This document shows positions 9,223 through 18,794 of a stretch of DNA of 64,000 bases, one piece after another. Below the pieces are notes generated by a model. That model was not told the origin of the DNA. It was given only the letters and a program-made list of their open reading frames with translations, and made no database searches. Numbering within the stretch: the first letter of the stretch is position 1; each line of letters starts with the position of its first letter. A program made the translations under genes and the position numbers. The DNA is from Lichenicola sp964247735 (GTDB taxonomy: Bacteria; Pseudomonadota; Alphaproteobacteria; Acetobacterales; Acetobacteraceae), in contig CAXTVS010000013.1 of NCBI GenBank assembly GCA_964247735.1, forward strand, positions 1 through 64,000. The letters are read 5' to 3'.

Positions 9223-10709
9223 CAGCCGAGGGCCGCGAGCTGCATGACGCGCTCCTGGCTGAACTGGTCACGCGACAGGGTGCCGGCGAGGCGGCCGGCA
9301 CGCATCACCAGGATCCGGTCGCTCACCCCGAGCAGCTCGATCATGTCGGACGACACCACCAGTACCGCACCGCCGCCCTCGGCGAGGCTGTTGATCAGCC
9401 GGTAGACCTCGATCTTGGCGCCGACGTCGATGCCCCGCGTCGGCTCGTCGAGCAGGAACACCCGCGGATGCGTGGTCAGGGCGCGGCCGAGCACGACCTT
9501 CTGCTGGTTGCCGCCGGACAGCGACCGCACCGGCTGGCGTATGCCCGGCGTGCGGATGCGCAAGGACTGCACCGCGTGCTCGGCCAGCCGGTCGACCCGG
9601 CTGCGGACGACGATGCTGCGCAGCCGGGACTGCCGACGCAGCGTCGACAGGGCGACGTTGCTGCGCACCGAGAACGGCAGCACCAGCCCCTCGGCCTTGC
9701 GGTCCTCCGGCACCAGCGCCAGGCCGGCAGCGATGGCGTCGCGCGGCGAGCGGATCCGCGTGTCCCGCGACTGCACGCGCACGCGGCCGTGGCTGGCGGG
9801 CAGGGCGCCGTAGATCGTCTTGAGCAGCTCGGTGCGGCCGGCGCCGATCAGGCCGCCGACGCCCACCACCTCGCCGGCGCGCACGGAGAACGACACGTCG
9901 GAGAAACGGCCGGCACAGCCGAGCCCCTCCACCTCCAGCACCACCTCGCCGGCGGCCGCGTGCCGCTCGGGAAACAGAGCCTCGATCGGGCGGTTGACCA
10001 TGGCCTGGATCAGCGACGTCTCGGTCCAGTCGGCGGCGGGACGGGTTTCCACCGCGGCACCGTCGCGCAGCACGGTGATCCGGTCGCAGTTCTCGAACAC
10101 CTCCTCCAGGTGGTGGCTGATGAACACCAGCCCGACGCCGGCGGCGCGCAGGATGGCGATGGTGGCGAACAGGATCTTCTGCTCGGCCGTGGTCAGGGTG
10201 GCGGTGGGCTCGTCCATCACGATCACCCGCGCCTGCCGCGACAGCGCGCGCGCGATCTCGACCAGCTGCTGCTGCGCGATGCCGAGCTGGCGCACCCGGG
10301 TCTGCGGCGGCACCGTCAGCCCGACCCGGGCGAGCAGCGCCCTGGCCTCGCGGTGCAGCTCCGCGCGGCGTATCCCGCCGAGCCGCCCGCGCGGCAGGTT
10401 CCCGAGATAGATGTTCTCGGCGACCGACCGGTCCGGCACCAGGCTCAGCTCCTGGTGGATGACGATGATGCCGGCATCCAGCGCGTCGCGCGGCCCCCTG
10501 GGCAGGAAGGGCCGCCCGTCCAGGCGCATCTCGCCGCCGTCGGCCGGGAACACGCCCGCCAGGATCTTCATCAGCGTCGACTTGCCGGCCCCGTTCTCGC
10601 CGACGATGCCGAGCACCTCGCCGCCGTCGAGCGAGATGCTGACGTCGGACAGCGCCCTGACGCCGGGGAAGCCCTTGGAGATGCCCTGCATCTCCAGCAG
10701 ACGGGCCAT
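9222..10709 (-). CDS. sugar ABC transporter ATP-binding protein (RbsA/MglA type)
   Basis: Duplicated ATPase of a monosaccharide importer, 495 residues. Domain one has Walker A GENGAGKSTLMK, the signature-like LGIAQQQLVEIARALS and Walker B VIVMDEPTA. Domain two has a degenerate Walker A GLIGAGRTELLK, the intact signature LSGGNQQKVVLGRAL and VFLLDEPTRGIDVG. This asymmetry is typical of RbsA, XylG and MglA. It lies 24 bases after the binding-protein gene and overlaps the permease start, so expression is probably coupled. Confidence 0.92.
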   Translation of the reverse strand: MARLLEMQGISKGFPGVRALSDVSISLDGGEVLGIVGENGAGKSTLMKILAGVFPADGGEMRLDGRPFLPRGPRDALDAGIIVIHQELSLVPDRSVAENIYLGNLPRGRLGGIRRAELHREARALLARVGLTVPPQTRVRQLGIAQQQLVEIARALSRQARVIVMDEPTATLTTAEQKILFATIAILRAAGVGLVFISHHLEEVFENCDRITVLRDGAAVETRPAADWTETSLIQAMVNRPIEALFPERHAAAGEVVLEVEGLGCAGRFSDVSFSVRAGEVVGVGGLIGAGRTELLKTIYGALPASHGRVRVQSRDTRIRSPRDAIAAGLALVPEDRKAEGLVLPFSVRSNVALSTLRRQSRLRSIVVRSRVDRLAEHAVQSLRIRTPGIRQPVRSLSGGNQQKVVLGRALTTHPRVFLLDEPTRGIDVGAKIEVYRLINSLAEGGGAVLVVSSDMIELLGVSDRILVMRAGRLAGTLSRDQFSQERVMQLAALG

Positions 10710-10733
10710 GGTCCTGGCGCCCGGTGGCCGCTG

Positions 10734-11744
10734 CTAGCGGCTGACCTGGTCGCCCCACAGGCCGTAGGACTGGGCGGCCGCGCTGTCGATGTTGGCCTTG
10801 GTCAGCAGCATGTGCGGCCAGTACTGGTGTGCCGGGATCTTGCTCTTGTCGCCGTGCAGGTAGGCCTCGACGTAGCTCACCGACTGCTGCGCCATGGTCA
10901 GCGGGTTCTGCGACAGGGTGGCGTCCATCTGCCCGCGCCGTATGTCGCTCAGCGCCTGCTCGGTGCCGTCGATGCCGATGATGATGATGTGCTTGGGATC
11001 GCCGATCGGCGCCGCCCGGTTGGCCTGCCGGATCGCCCGCACCGCGCCCACCGCGTTGTCGTCGTTGCCGTTGAAGATGGCGTCGATGTCGCTGTGCGCG
11101 GCGAGCAGCTGCGTGGTGATGTTGAACGCCTTGTCGGCATCGAAGTCGGCCGCCTGGCGCGACACCAGCTTCAGGCCAGGATTGTTCTTCTGCAGGGCCG
11201 CGAACTCGGTGGAGAAGCCGTGCTCGCGCTCGTCGCCGGCGGTGGTGCCGAGCAGGCCCTCCAGGTCCACCACGTTGCCCTTGATCGTGCCGTAGCGCTG
11301 CTTGAGCTGGGCGGCGATGAAGTCGGCGCCCTCCTTGCCCAGCGCCTCGTTGTCGGTTTCCAGGAAGTTCACCTGGCAGGAGCCGCACGCCGCACCCCGG
11401 TCCAGGGTGAACACGGGGATGCCCTTCCTGTTCGCCTCCTTGACCACCGGCACGATCGAGTTCGCGTTGATCGGGTTCAGGATCAGCGCCGCAACGTTCT
11501 GGTTGATGAGGTCGGTGACCTGGTTGGTCTGGGTATTCGCATCACCGTTGGCGCTGGTGTTGACCAGCTTCAGGTCCTGGTGGTTGCCGATGCCGATCTG
11601 CACCCCCTTGGTCATCCCCTGGAAGAAGGGGTTGGCCAGGGTGGCGACGCTGAGGCCGACGAGGTCGGCGGCTCGTGCCTGGGCCGCCCCCAGCAGGGAG
11701 GCTGCGACGACGGCGGCGAGCACGCCGCTTCCTGGCTTGGACAT
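10734..11744 (-). CDS. sugar ABC transporter periplasmic binding protein (RbsB type)
   Basis: Periplasmic solute receptor of the first importer, 336 residues, of the periplasmic-binding-protein type I fold. A signal peptide runs to about residue 26 (LLGAAQARA, then ADLVG). The start of the mature protein, VGLSVATLANPFFQGM, is typical of ribose-like receptors. Two cysteines in CGSC may form a disulfide. The ATG at 11744 follows GGGGAT and puts the signal peptide first; the frame is open 36 codons further up with non-signal residues. The gene is first of the importer set and has a regulator-like motif 113 bases upstream (11857-11869). Confidence 0.9.
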   Translation of the reverse strand: MSKPGSGVLAAVVAASLLGAAQARAADLVGLSVATLANPFFQGMTKGVQIGIGNHQDLKLVNTSANGDANTQTNQVTDLINQNVAALILNPINANSIVPVVKEANRKGIPVFTLDRGAACGSCQVNFLETDNEALGKEGADFIAAQLKQRYGTIKGNVVDLEGLLGTTAGDEREHGFSTEFAALQKNNPGLKLVSRQAADFDADKAFNITTQLLAAHSDIDAIFNGNDDNAVGAVRAIRQANRAAPIGDPKHIIIIGIDGTEQALSDIRRGQMDATLSQNPLTMAQQSVSYVEAYLHGDKSKIPAHQYWPHMLLTKANIDSAAAQSYGLWGDQVSR

Positions 11745-11856
11745 GATGGATCCCCGTTCTGTGCTTGTGCGACCCGGTCGAAGTCGAGTTCGCCCGGGGT
11801 GATCGTCTTGTCGTGATGCCGTGCCGCTGAATTCCGTGCCGGGACGCGGCAAAAGT

Positions 11857-11869
11857 TGTATGACACGTT
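11857..11869. promoter_or_regulatory. putative GntR/FadR-type operator upstream of the importer
   Basis: TGTATGACACGTT lies 113 bases upstream of the binding-protein start. The core with its flank reads TTGT-ATG-ACAC, a near palindrome of the kind bound by FadR-subfamily GntR regulators. A near copy, TGTATGATAGGTT, lies 36 bases upstream of denD at 14067-14079, and 11 of 13 positions agree. A gene for such a regulator starts at 14235. That the regulator binds here is inferred. Confidence 0.42.
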
Positions 11870-11923
11870 ACCGCGTCCAGCGGCATGCGCAAGGTCCGTG
11901 TCGTTGCATGGCGCGAGCGTGGT

Positions 11924-12928
<1,005 letters not shown>

Positions 12929-13035
12929 GGAGCGTGTCCTCCTGGTTCTGCCCGCTTGCCCGCGCGATGATCGACCCGATCGCGACACGTCGCCAGGGGT
13001 GTCGCAGGCAGCATCGCCATCGCGGCGGCGACGCG

Positions 13036-14031
13036 CTACCGGTTCCGCACCGCAGGGCCGGCCGGTGCCGGATAGGCGCTCCTGTACGCCTCGATCACGT
13101 CGTCGATCGTCGCGTCGCTGGTGAAGCCCAGGCTGCGGGCGTGCGCGGCCGAGAAATTGCCCGGCCAGGAGTTCACGATCCGCTGCACCGCCGGGTCCGG
13201 CTCGATCCGCACCCGGTCCGCCACCGCGTCGCCGGCCAGCCGTCGCAGCGCACCAAGCATGCCGGCGACCGACACCGACAGCCCGGGCATGTTGATCACC
13301 CGGCGGCTGCCCAGTGCTGCGGCCGGCAGCGCCTCCCCGTGCAGGAGGTTGCGGATCGCCTGGTCCGGCGACATCAGCCACAGCACCGTGTCCGGCGACA
13401 CCGGGCACACCGCTTCCACCCCCGCCAGCGGCTCCCGGATGATGCCGCTGGCGAAGCTCGACGCGGCGCGGTTCGGCTTGCCCGGCCGCACCACCACCGT
13501 CGGCATGCGCAGGCTGCGCCCGTCGACGAAGCCGTGCCGGCTGTAGTCCGCCAGCAGCAGGTCGGCCACCGCCTTCTGCGTGCCGTAGGAGCTCTGCGGC
13601 TCCCAGACCTGGGTGTCCGGGACCACCTCCGGCAGGATGCCGCCGAACACCGCGACCGAGCTGGTGGTGACCAGCTTCGCGCCCTTCGCGACGGCGCGGA
13701 TCCGCTCCAGCAGCCCCCGGGTGGCGTCCAGGTTGACGCGCATGCCGAGGTCGAACTCCTCCTCCGCCTGTCCGGAGACGACCGCGGCGAGGTGGAACAC
13801 CACGTCGGTCCGGTGGTCGACCAGCTGCGCGACCGCCGCGGGATCGGCGACGTCGCCGGCGACCGGCACCACGCGGCCGTCGGGCTCGTCGATCGCGGTG
13901 GTGTCGAAGGCGAGGATGCGCTCGATCGGGCCCGACCGGCCGTCGCGCGCGGCGACGGTGCCCTGCCGGAGCAGGGCCGCGACCAGCCGTCGCCCCAGGA
14001 AGCCTGCGGCACCCGTGATCGCAACGCGCAT
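13036..14031 (-). CDS. denD: D-erythronate dehydrogenase-like NAD-dependent enzyme
   Basis: Extended SDR of 331 residues very like DenD, which oxidises D-erythronate to 2-oxo-tetronate. The NAD motif ITGAAGFLGRRL is at the N-terminus. The highly conserved VFHLAAVVSGQAEEEFDLGM, TSSVAVFGG, catalytic SYGTQK (Tyr/Lys) and RPGKPNRAASSFASGIIREP stretches are recognisable from that family. It is the first gene of the leftward set, divergent from a FadR-type regulator. The partners that complete erythronate breakdown in other bacteria (OtnK/DenK kinase, OtnC decarboxylase, OtnI isomerase) are not in the window, so the real substrate could be another C4 to C6 aldonate. Confidence 0.82.
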   Translation of the reverse strand: MRVAITGAAGFLGRRLVAALLRQGTVAARDGRSGPIERILAFDTTAIDEPDGRVVPVAGDVADPAAVAQLVDHRTDVVFHLAAVVSGQAEEEFDLGMRVNLDATRGLLERIRAVAKGAKLVTTSSVAVFGGILPEVVPDTQVWEPQSSYGTQKAVADLLLADYSRHGFVDGRSLRMPTVVVRPGKPNRAASSFASGIIREPLAGVEAVCPVSPDTVLWLMSPDQAIRNLLHGEALPAAALGSRRVINMPGLSVSVAGMLGALRRLAGDAVADRVRIEPDPAVQRIVNSWPGNFSAAHARSLGFTSDATIDDVIEAYRSAYPAPAGPAVRNR

Positions 14032-14066
14032 CCCGATCTCCCGACAGGCCCGGTCACCGCCCAGGC

Positions 14067-14079
14067 TGTATGATAGGTT
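14067..14079. promoter_or_regulatory. putative GntR/FadR-type operator in the denD/regulator interval
   Basis: TGTATGATAGGTT lies 36 bases upstream of the denD start and 156 bases upstream of the divergent regulator gene. It matches the motif at 11857-11869 in 11 of 13 positions. Its place in a divergent promoter next to the regulator gene is typical of an autoregulated GntR operator. No binding evidence is available from sequence alone. Confidence 0.45.
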
Positions 14080-14234
14080 TTGCGCATCTTCGGCGGCGGT
14101 GCAAGGGACCGCGCCCGGACCGCCCGAGCTTGCGGCCGGGGATCGGGCGCGGAAGAATGCGCGGTGGTCACCCGTGGCCGCGCGATCGATCCGTGCGGCG
14201 GCGCGGGTCCGCAGGCCGATGGAGGAAGACGCGC

Positions 14235-15005
14235 ATGCAGCTCCACAGCCGGGTCGACCGATTGGCCGAGGCGCTTCGCGAGCGGATCCAGGGCGGCGCC
14301 CTGCCGCTCGGCGCCAAGCTCGCCTCCGAGCAGGCCATCGCCGCCGAGTTCCAGGTCAGCCGCACGGTGGTGCGGGAGGCGGTCGCGCAGCTGAAGTCGG
14401 ACGGGCTGCTGGAAACCCGCAAGGGAGCCGCGACCCGGGTGAGCGCGCCGAAGGAGGGGACCGGACGCGGCCTGTCGATGCCGCGCTCGATCGACGGGCT
14501 GCTCGGCTTCCTGGAGGTGCGCCGGTCGATCGAGACCGAGATGGCGGCCCTGGCCGCCGCCCGCCGCACCGACCGGCAGTGCCGGGAGCTGGAGGCGGCC
14601 CTGCTGTCGATCGACCGTGCGACCCGCGAAGGCAGCAGCGGCGTGCAGGAGGACCTCGACTTCCACCTGGCGATCGGCCACGCCACCTCGAACGCCTACT
14701 GGAGCCAGTTCGTCCGTCTGTTCGCCGAGCCGATGCGCTCGGCGATCGGGGTGACGCGCGCCAACGAGGCCAGGCGGGTGGACTTCGCCACGGCGGTGGC
14801 GGACGAGCATCGCCGGATCTACGACGCGATCCTGCACCAGGACCCGGCGGAGGCGCGCGCCGCCGTGCACCTGCACCTGCTGAACGCGGCCGAGCGCATC
14901 ATGGGGGCCGACACCGAGTTCTGGCAGCACGAGGGCGGCGACCTGGCCCAGCTCTGGGCGACGCACGCCCTGTCGGGGACGGGCGGCCGCCGAAGGAAGT
15001 CCTGA
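14235..15005 (+). CDS. GntR-family transcriptional regulator, FadR/FCD subfamily
   Basis: Cytosolic DNA-binding regulator of 256 residues. A winged helix-turn-helix spans about residues 10-75 (GAKLASEQAIAAEFQVSRTV, then VREAVAQLKSDGLLETRKG). An all-helical FCD ligand domain follows (about 90-225), with the metal/ligand-type histidines in DLDFHLAIGHATSN and the HRRIYDAILHQDP block. GGAGGAAG lies nine bases before the ATG at 14235. It is transcribed away from denD and toward the second importer, and it probably controls one or both sets in response to a sugar acid. Confidence 0.88.
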   Translation: MQLHSRVDRLAEALRERIQGGALPLGAKLASEQAIAAEFQVSRTVVREAVAQLKSDGLLETRKGAATRVSAPKEGTGRGLSMPRSIDGLLGFLEVRRSIETEMAALAAARRTDRQCRELEAALLSIDRATREGSSGVQEDLDFHLAIGHATSNAYWSQFVRLFAEPMRSAIGVTRANEARRVDFATAVADEHRRIYDAILHQDPAEARAAVHLHLLNAAERIMGADTEFWQHEGGDLAQLWATHALSGTGGRRRKS

Positions 15006-15045
15006 GCCCGACCGGTCCGGCATCCGGTCCGCCACGCCTCGCCGC

Positions 15046-15086
15046 GGTTGCGCATCGTCGCCTACTTGGCTCATGGTTGCGCAACC
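15046..15086. promoter_or_regulatory. palindromic operator-like site before the second importer
   Basis: GGTTGCGCAACC at 15075-15086 is a perfect 12-bp palindrome with a central CG. A half-copy, GGTTGCGCAT, starts 29 bases earlier at 15046. The pair lies between the regulator gene and the second binding-protein gene (ATG at 15128). The shape, with central CG and TTGCGCAA core, is like operators of LacI-family regulators, but no LacI-type gene is in the window. A role in control of the second importer is inferred. Confidence 0.35.
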
Positions 15087-15127
15087 GAGCAGGCGCCAAG
15101 CCGGCCGGAAAAGGGGAAGATCGATCC

Positions 15128-16261
15128 ATGACCACGGCCAGCGCGTCGCGGCGGCGGAGCTGCCTGCTGTTCTCCATCCTGGCGTCAGGCCTTGCCTGCG
15201 GGGGGGCCGGCGCCGCCCGGGCCGCGGACCCGTCCAACGCGCAATGCTTCACCCCGGCCAGCGGCAGCGCCGGCATGGTGAGCATGCCCGCCAAGAAGGG
15301 CCCGTACCGGATCGCGTTCGCCAACGGCTTCATCGGCAACGCCTGGCGGGTGCAGATGCTGCAGACCCTGAAGGCGTATGCGGCGCAGCCGGAGGTGGCG
15401 TCGCAGATCAAGGAGCTGCGGATCGTCAGCGTCGGCACCGACGTGTCGGCGCAGATCGCGGCGATGGACAACTTCATCAGCGCCGGCTTCGACGCCATCC
15501 TGATCGACGCCAACAGCCCCACCGCGTTCAAGCCGGTGATGCGCCGCGCCAAGCAGGCCGGGGTGCTGATCGTCAGCTTCGACAACACGCTCGACCGCAC
15601 GGCCACCGAGACCAACCTGGTGCAGGTGAACCAGGACCAGAAGGCGATGGGCCGCATGATGGGCGAGTGGCTCAACCAGACCATGAAGGAGAAGAAGCGC
15701 GTCATCGAGGTGCGCGGCGTACCCGGCAACAGCGTCGACCGCGACCGGCACGAGGGCTTCCGGGAGGCGATGGCGGAGGATCCGGGCATCCAGGTCTCGG
15801 AGGTGGTCGGCAACTGGGACGACGGCACCGGGCAGAAGGCGGTCGCCGACACGCTCGCGGTGACCGGCGGCGTCGACGGCATCTACACCCAGGGCGGCAG
15901 CACCGGCGTCACCCACGCCGTGCTCGACAGCCACAAGCCGCTGATCCCGATCGCCGGCGAGGGCGAGAACGGCTTCCGCAAGCTGATCGCGGCCAACAGC
16001 AAGGACGGCCTGCTCGGCGACAGCGCCGGCCAGTCTCCGGCCCTGTCGGCGGTGTCGCTGAAGGTGGCGCTCGCGGTGCTGGGCGGGCAGTCGGTGCCGG
16101 CCGAGATCAGCGTGCCGATCCCGTCCGCCAACTACAAGACGCTCGAGCCCGGCAAGAACTACTTCCCCGAGCTGAGCGACACCTTCTTCGCCGCGCACGA
16201 CTTCCCCGTGTGCGACATCAACCTGACCGCCCAGCAGATCACCGGGGTCGCCGCGAAATGA
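15128..16261 (+). CDS. sugar ABC transporter periplasmic binding protein (second system)
   Basis: Periplasmic solute receptor of the second importer, 377 residues, with a signal peptide to about residue 32 (CGGAGAARA, then ADPSN). The fold is periplasmic-binding-protein type I: PYRIAFANGFIGNAWRVQML at the first strand, DAILIDANSPTAFKP, and GVDGIYTQGGSTGV. It carries two mature cysteines (near the N-terminus and in FPVCDINL close to the C-terminus) that could be bridged. GGGGAAG precedes the ATG at 15128. Its stop overlaps the start of the ATPase gene by four bases. The substrate is not evident and the protein is not close to the first system's receptor. Confidence 0.88.
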   Translation: MTTASASRRRSCLLFSILASGLACGGAGAARAADPSNAQCFTPASGSAGMVSMPAKKGPYRIAFANGFIGNAWRVQMLQTLKAYAAQPEVASQIKELRIVSVGTDVSAQIAAMDNFISAGFDAILIDANSPTAFKPVMRRAKQAGVLIVSFDNTLDRTATETNLVQVNQDQKAMGRMMGEWLNQTMKEKKRVIEVRGVPGNSVDRDRHEGFREAMAEDPGIQVSEVVGNWDDGTGQKAVADTLAVTGGVDGIYTQGGSTGVTHAVLDSHKPLIPIAGEGENGFRKLIAANSKDGLLGDSAGQSPALSAVSLKVALAVLGGQSVPAEISVPIPSANYKTLEPGKNYFPELSDTFFAAHDFPVCDINLTAQQITGVAAK

Positions 16262-17814
16262 GCAGCGCCGCCGCATCCCCGGATGCGGCGGCGCGGCCAC
16301 CGCTGCTGGAGCTGTCGGACGTGGTCAAGCGCTACGGCCCGGTCACGGCCCTGGCGCACGGCACCCTGCGCTGCGAGGCGGGATCGATCCACGCCGTGAT
16401 GGGCGAGAACGGCGCCGGCAAGAGCACCCTGATCAAGATCGTGTCCGGCGTGGTGGCGCCGACCGAGGGCGAGATCCGCCTGGACGGCGCGCCGGTCCGG
16501 TTCCGCGGCCCGCTCGACGCGCAGAAGCGCGGCATCGTCTGCGTGTTCCAGGAGCTGTCGCTGCTGCCCGACCTCAGCGTCGCCGACAACATCGGCATCA
16601 CCGCCCCGCCGCGGCGGTTCGGCCTGATCGACGGCCGCGCGCAGATCCGGCAGGCCGAGCGGCTGCTGGCGGAGATCGGCTGCGACGGCATCGACCCGCG
16701 CCAGCGCGTGCGCGACCTGCCGCTGTCGCGCCGGCAGATGGTCGAGATCGCCAAGGCGCTCGGCCACCGCCCGCGCCTGCTGATCCTGGACGAGGCCACC
16801 TCCGCGCTGACCGCGGACGATGTCGAGCGCGTGGTGGTGCTGCTGGAGCGGCTGCGCGGCGAGGGCATGGCGATCCTCTACATCTCGCACCGGATGCACG
16901 AGATCCGGAAGCTCGCCGACACCTGCTCGGTGTATGCCAACGGCCGCCACGTCGAGACCTTCGCGCACGGCACCCGCAGCGAGGCCGAGATCGTGCGCAT
17001 GATGATCGGCCGCGAGCTGTCGCAGATGTTCCCGCCACGCCCGCCCCGCCCACCCGAGGCGGCCGCCCCGGTGCTGGAAGCGCGGTCGCTCGCCTGGGAG
17101 GACCGCCTGCGCGGGGTGTCGCTGTCGGTGGCGCCGGGCGAGATCGTCGGCCTCGGCGGCCTGGACGGGCAGGGGCAGCGCGAGTTCCTGCTGGCGCTGT
17201 TCGGCTGCCTGTCCGGCCTCGGCGGCGAGATCCGCATCGACGGCGCGCCCGCCACCTTCCGCGGCCCGTCGGACGCGATGGCGAAGCCGGCCCGGCTGGC
17301 GCTGATCCCGGAGGACCGCAAGACCGAGGGGCTGATGCTGCCGATGACGGTGGCCGAGAACCTCACCGCCGCCACGCTTCGCGCCTGGTGCCGCGGCCCG
17401 TTCCTGAACGGCGCCCAGGAACGGGCCGCGGTGGACGAGATCGTGCGCCGCATGCGGATCAAGGCGGTGCTGGACCTGCCGGTCAGCACCCTGTCCGGCG
17501 GCAACCAGCAGAAGGTGGCGATCGGCAAGTGGCTGCTGGCGACGCCCCGCGTGCTGCTGCTGTGCGACCCGACGCGCGGCATCGACGTCGGCACCAAGCA
17601 GGAGATCTACCGCCTGCTGCGCGAGCTCGCCGCCACCGGCACCGCCGTGCTGCTCCACACCACCGACTACGACGAGCTGGTCGGCCTGTGCGACCGGGTG
17701 GCGATCTTCTATGCCGGCCGCATCAACCGCCTGCTGGAGGGCGACGGCATCACCGAGGAGGCGATCATCGCCGGCGCGCTCGACATCGGCGCGCAACGGG
17801 AACAGGCGGCGTGA
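16258..17814 (+). CDS. sugar ABC transporter ATP-binding protein (second system)
   Basis: Double-domain ATPase of the RbsA/MglA class, 518 residues. Domain one has Walker A GENGAGKSTLIK, LSRRQMVEIAKALG at the signature position and Walker B LLILDEATSALT. Domain two has GLDGQGQREFLL as a degenerate Walker A, then LSGGNQQKVAIGKWL and VLLLCDPTRGIDVG. In the last motif a cysteine precedes the aspartate and the usual catalytic glutamate is replaced by proline context (CDPTRG in place of DEPTRG), so site two is probably weak. It overlaps its neighbours on both sides by four bases. Confidence 0.9.
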   Translation: MSSAAASPDAAARPPLLELSDVVKRYGPVTALAHGTLRCEAGSIHAVMGENGAGKSTLIKIVSGVVAPTEGEIRLDGAPVRFRGPLDAQKRGIVCVFQELSLLPDLSVADNIGITAPPRRFGLIDGRAQIRQAERLLAEIGCDGIDPRQRVRDLPLSRRQMVEIAKALGHRPRLLILDEATSALTADDVERVVVLLERLRGEGMAILYISHRMHEIRKLADTCSVYANGRHVETFAHGTRSEAEIVRMMIGRELSQMFPPRPPRPPEAAAPVLEARSLAWEDRLRGVSLSVAPGEIVGLGGLDGQGQREFLLALFGCLSGLGGEIRIDGAPATFRGPSDAMAKPARLALIPEDRKTEGLMLPMTVAENLTAATLRAWCRGPFLNGAQERAAVDEIVRRMRIKAVLDLPVSTLSGGNQQKVAIGKWLLATPRVLLLCDPTRGIDVGTKQEIYRLLRELAATGTAVLLHTTDYDELVGLCDRVAIFYAGRINRLLEGDGITEEAIIAGALDIGAQREQAA

Positions 17815-18794
17815 ACCGGTCCGCGCTTCGCCTGCTGCTGCGTCACAACGCCCTGCCGCTGCTGGCGGGCTTGATCTTCGCCGCCATGTTCGGGCTTTAC
17901 CTCCTGCTGCAGCCGAACGGCATACGCACCGACGTGCTGGTGACCGCGTCCAACAAGGGCGTGCTGCTGGCGCTGATCGCGGCGGCGCAGACCCTGCCGG
18001 TGCTGACCGGCGGCATCGACCTGTCGGTGGGCGCGATCGTGGTGCTGTGCAACTGCCTGGCGTCCATCCTGGTCAGCGGCAGCGGGCTGCAGATCGCGCT
18101 CGGCGTCGCCGGAGTGCTCGGCGGCGGCATCGCCGCGGGGGCGTTCAACGCGCTCGCCGTGGTGGTCGGCCGGCTGCAGCCGATCATCGCCACGCTCGCC
18201 ACCAGCACCATGTTCTACGGCGTGTCGCTGCTGCTGCGGCCGAGCCCGGGCGGCGACGTCGACGACGACTTCGCCAGTCGCCTCACCGGCGCGTGGTTCG
18301 GCATCCCGGTGAGCCTGATCCTCCTGCTGGCTGTGCTGCTGCTGCTGTGGATGCCGTTCCGCCGCTCGGCAACCGGACGCGGCATCTACGCGATCGGCTC
18401 GGCGGAGGCGTCCGCCTACATGTCGGGGGTGAAGGTGGCGCCGGCCAAGTTCGCCGCCTATGTCGGCGCCGGCTTCCTGTCCGGCCTGGCCGGGCTGCTG
18501 CTGACGCTGATCGCGGAGTCGGCGCAGGCCAGCGCGATCCAGGCCGGCGACCTCACCCTGAACAGCATCGCCGCCGTGGTGATCGGCGGCACCTCCCTGT
18601 TCGGCGGCGTGGGCGGCATCGCGGGCTCGGTGCTGGGCGCCTTCATCCTGCGCACCATCGGCGACCTGCTGTTCGTGCTCAAGGCGTCGCCGCTGTGGCA
18701 GCCCTTGTTCCAGGGCCTGATCCTGCTGCTGGCGGTCAGCCTCGGCGCGCTGCCGATGCTGCGCATACGCAACCGTCTGGAAACCTACCGGTGA
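17811..18794 (+). CDS. sugar ABC transporter permease, first of two (second system)
   Basis: RbsC-like membrane permease of 327 residues. The signature VLTGGIDLSVGAIVVLCN lies near residue 65, the conserved loop GIYAIGSAEASAYMSGVKV lies mid-protein, and IAAVVIGGTSLFGGVGG near the end. It starts with GTG at 17811, which overlaps the ATPase stop (GTGA). The next permease gene starts with another GTGA overlap. Two different permeases in one operon suggest a heterodimeric channel, unlike the single-permease first system. Confidence 0.9.
   Translation: MNRSALRLLLRHNALPLLAGLIFAAMFGLYLLLQPNGIRTDVLVTASNKGVLLALIAAAQTLPVLTGGIDLSVGAIVVLCNCLASILVSGSGLQIALGVAGVLGGGIAAGAFNALAVVVGRLQPIIATLATSTMFYGVSLLLRPSPGGDVDDDFASRLTGAWFGIPVSLILLLAVLLLLWMPFRRSATGRGIYAIGSAEASAYMSGVKVAPAKFAAYVGAGFLSGLAGLLLTLIAESAQASAIQAGDLTLNSIAAVVIGGTSLFGGVGGIAGSVLGAFILRTIGDLLFVLKASPLWQPLFQGLILLLAVSLGALPMLRIRNRLETYR

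Noticed and set aside
9189..11816. Plus-strand frame of 875 codons opposite the first importer
   Set aside because: Antisense shadow of three genes that have clear family motifs on the minus strand.
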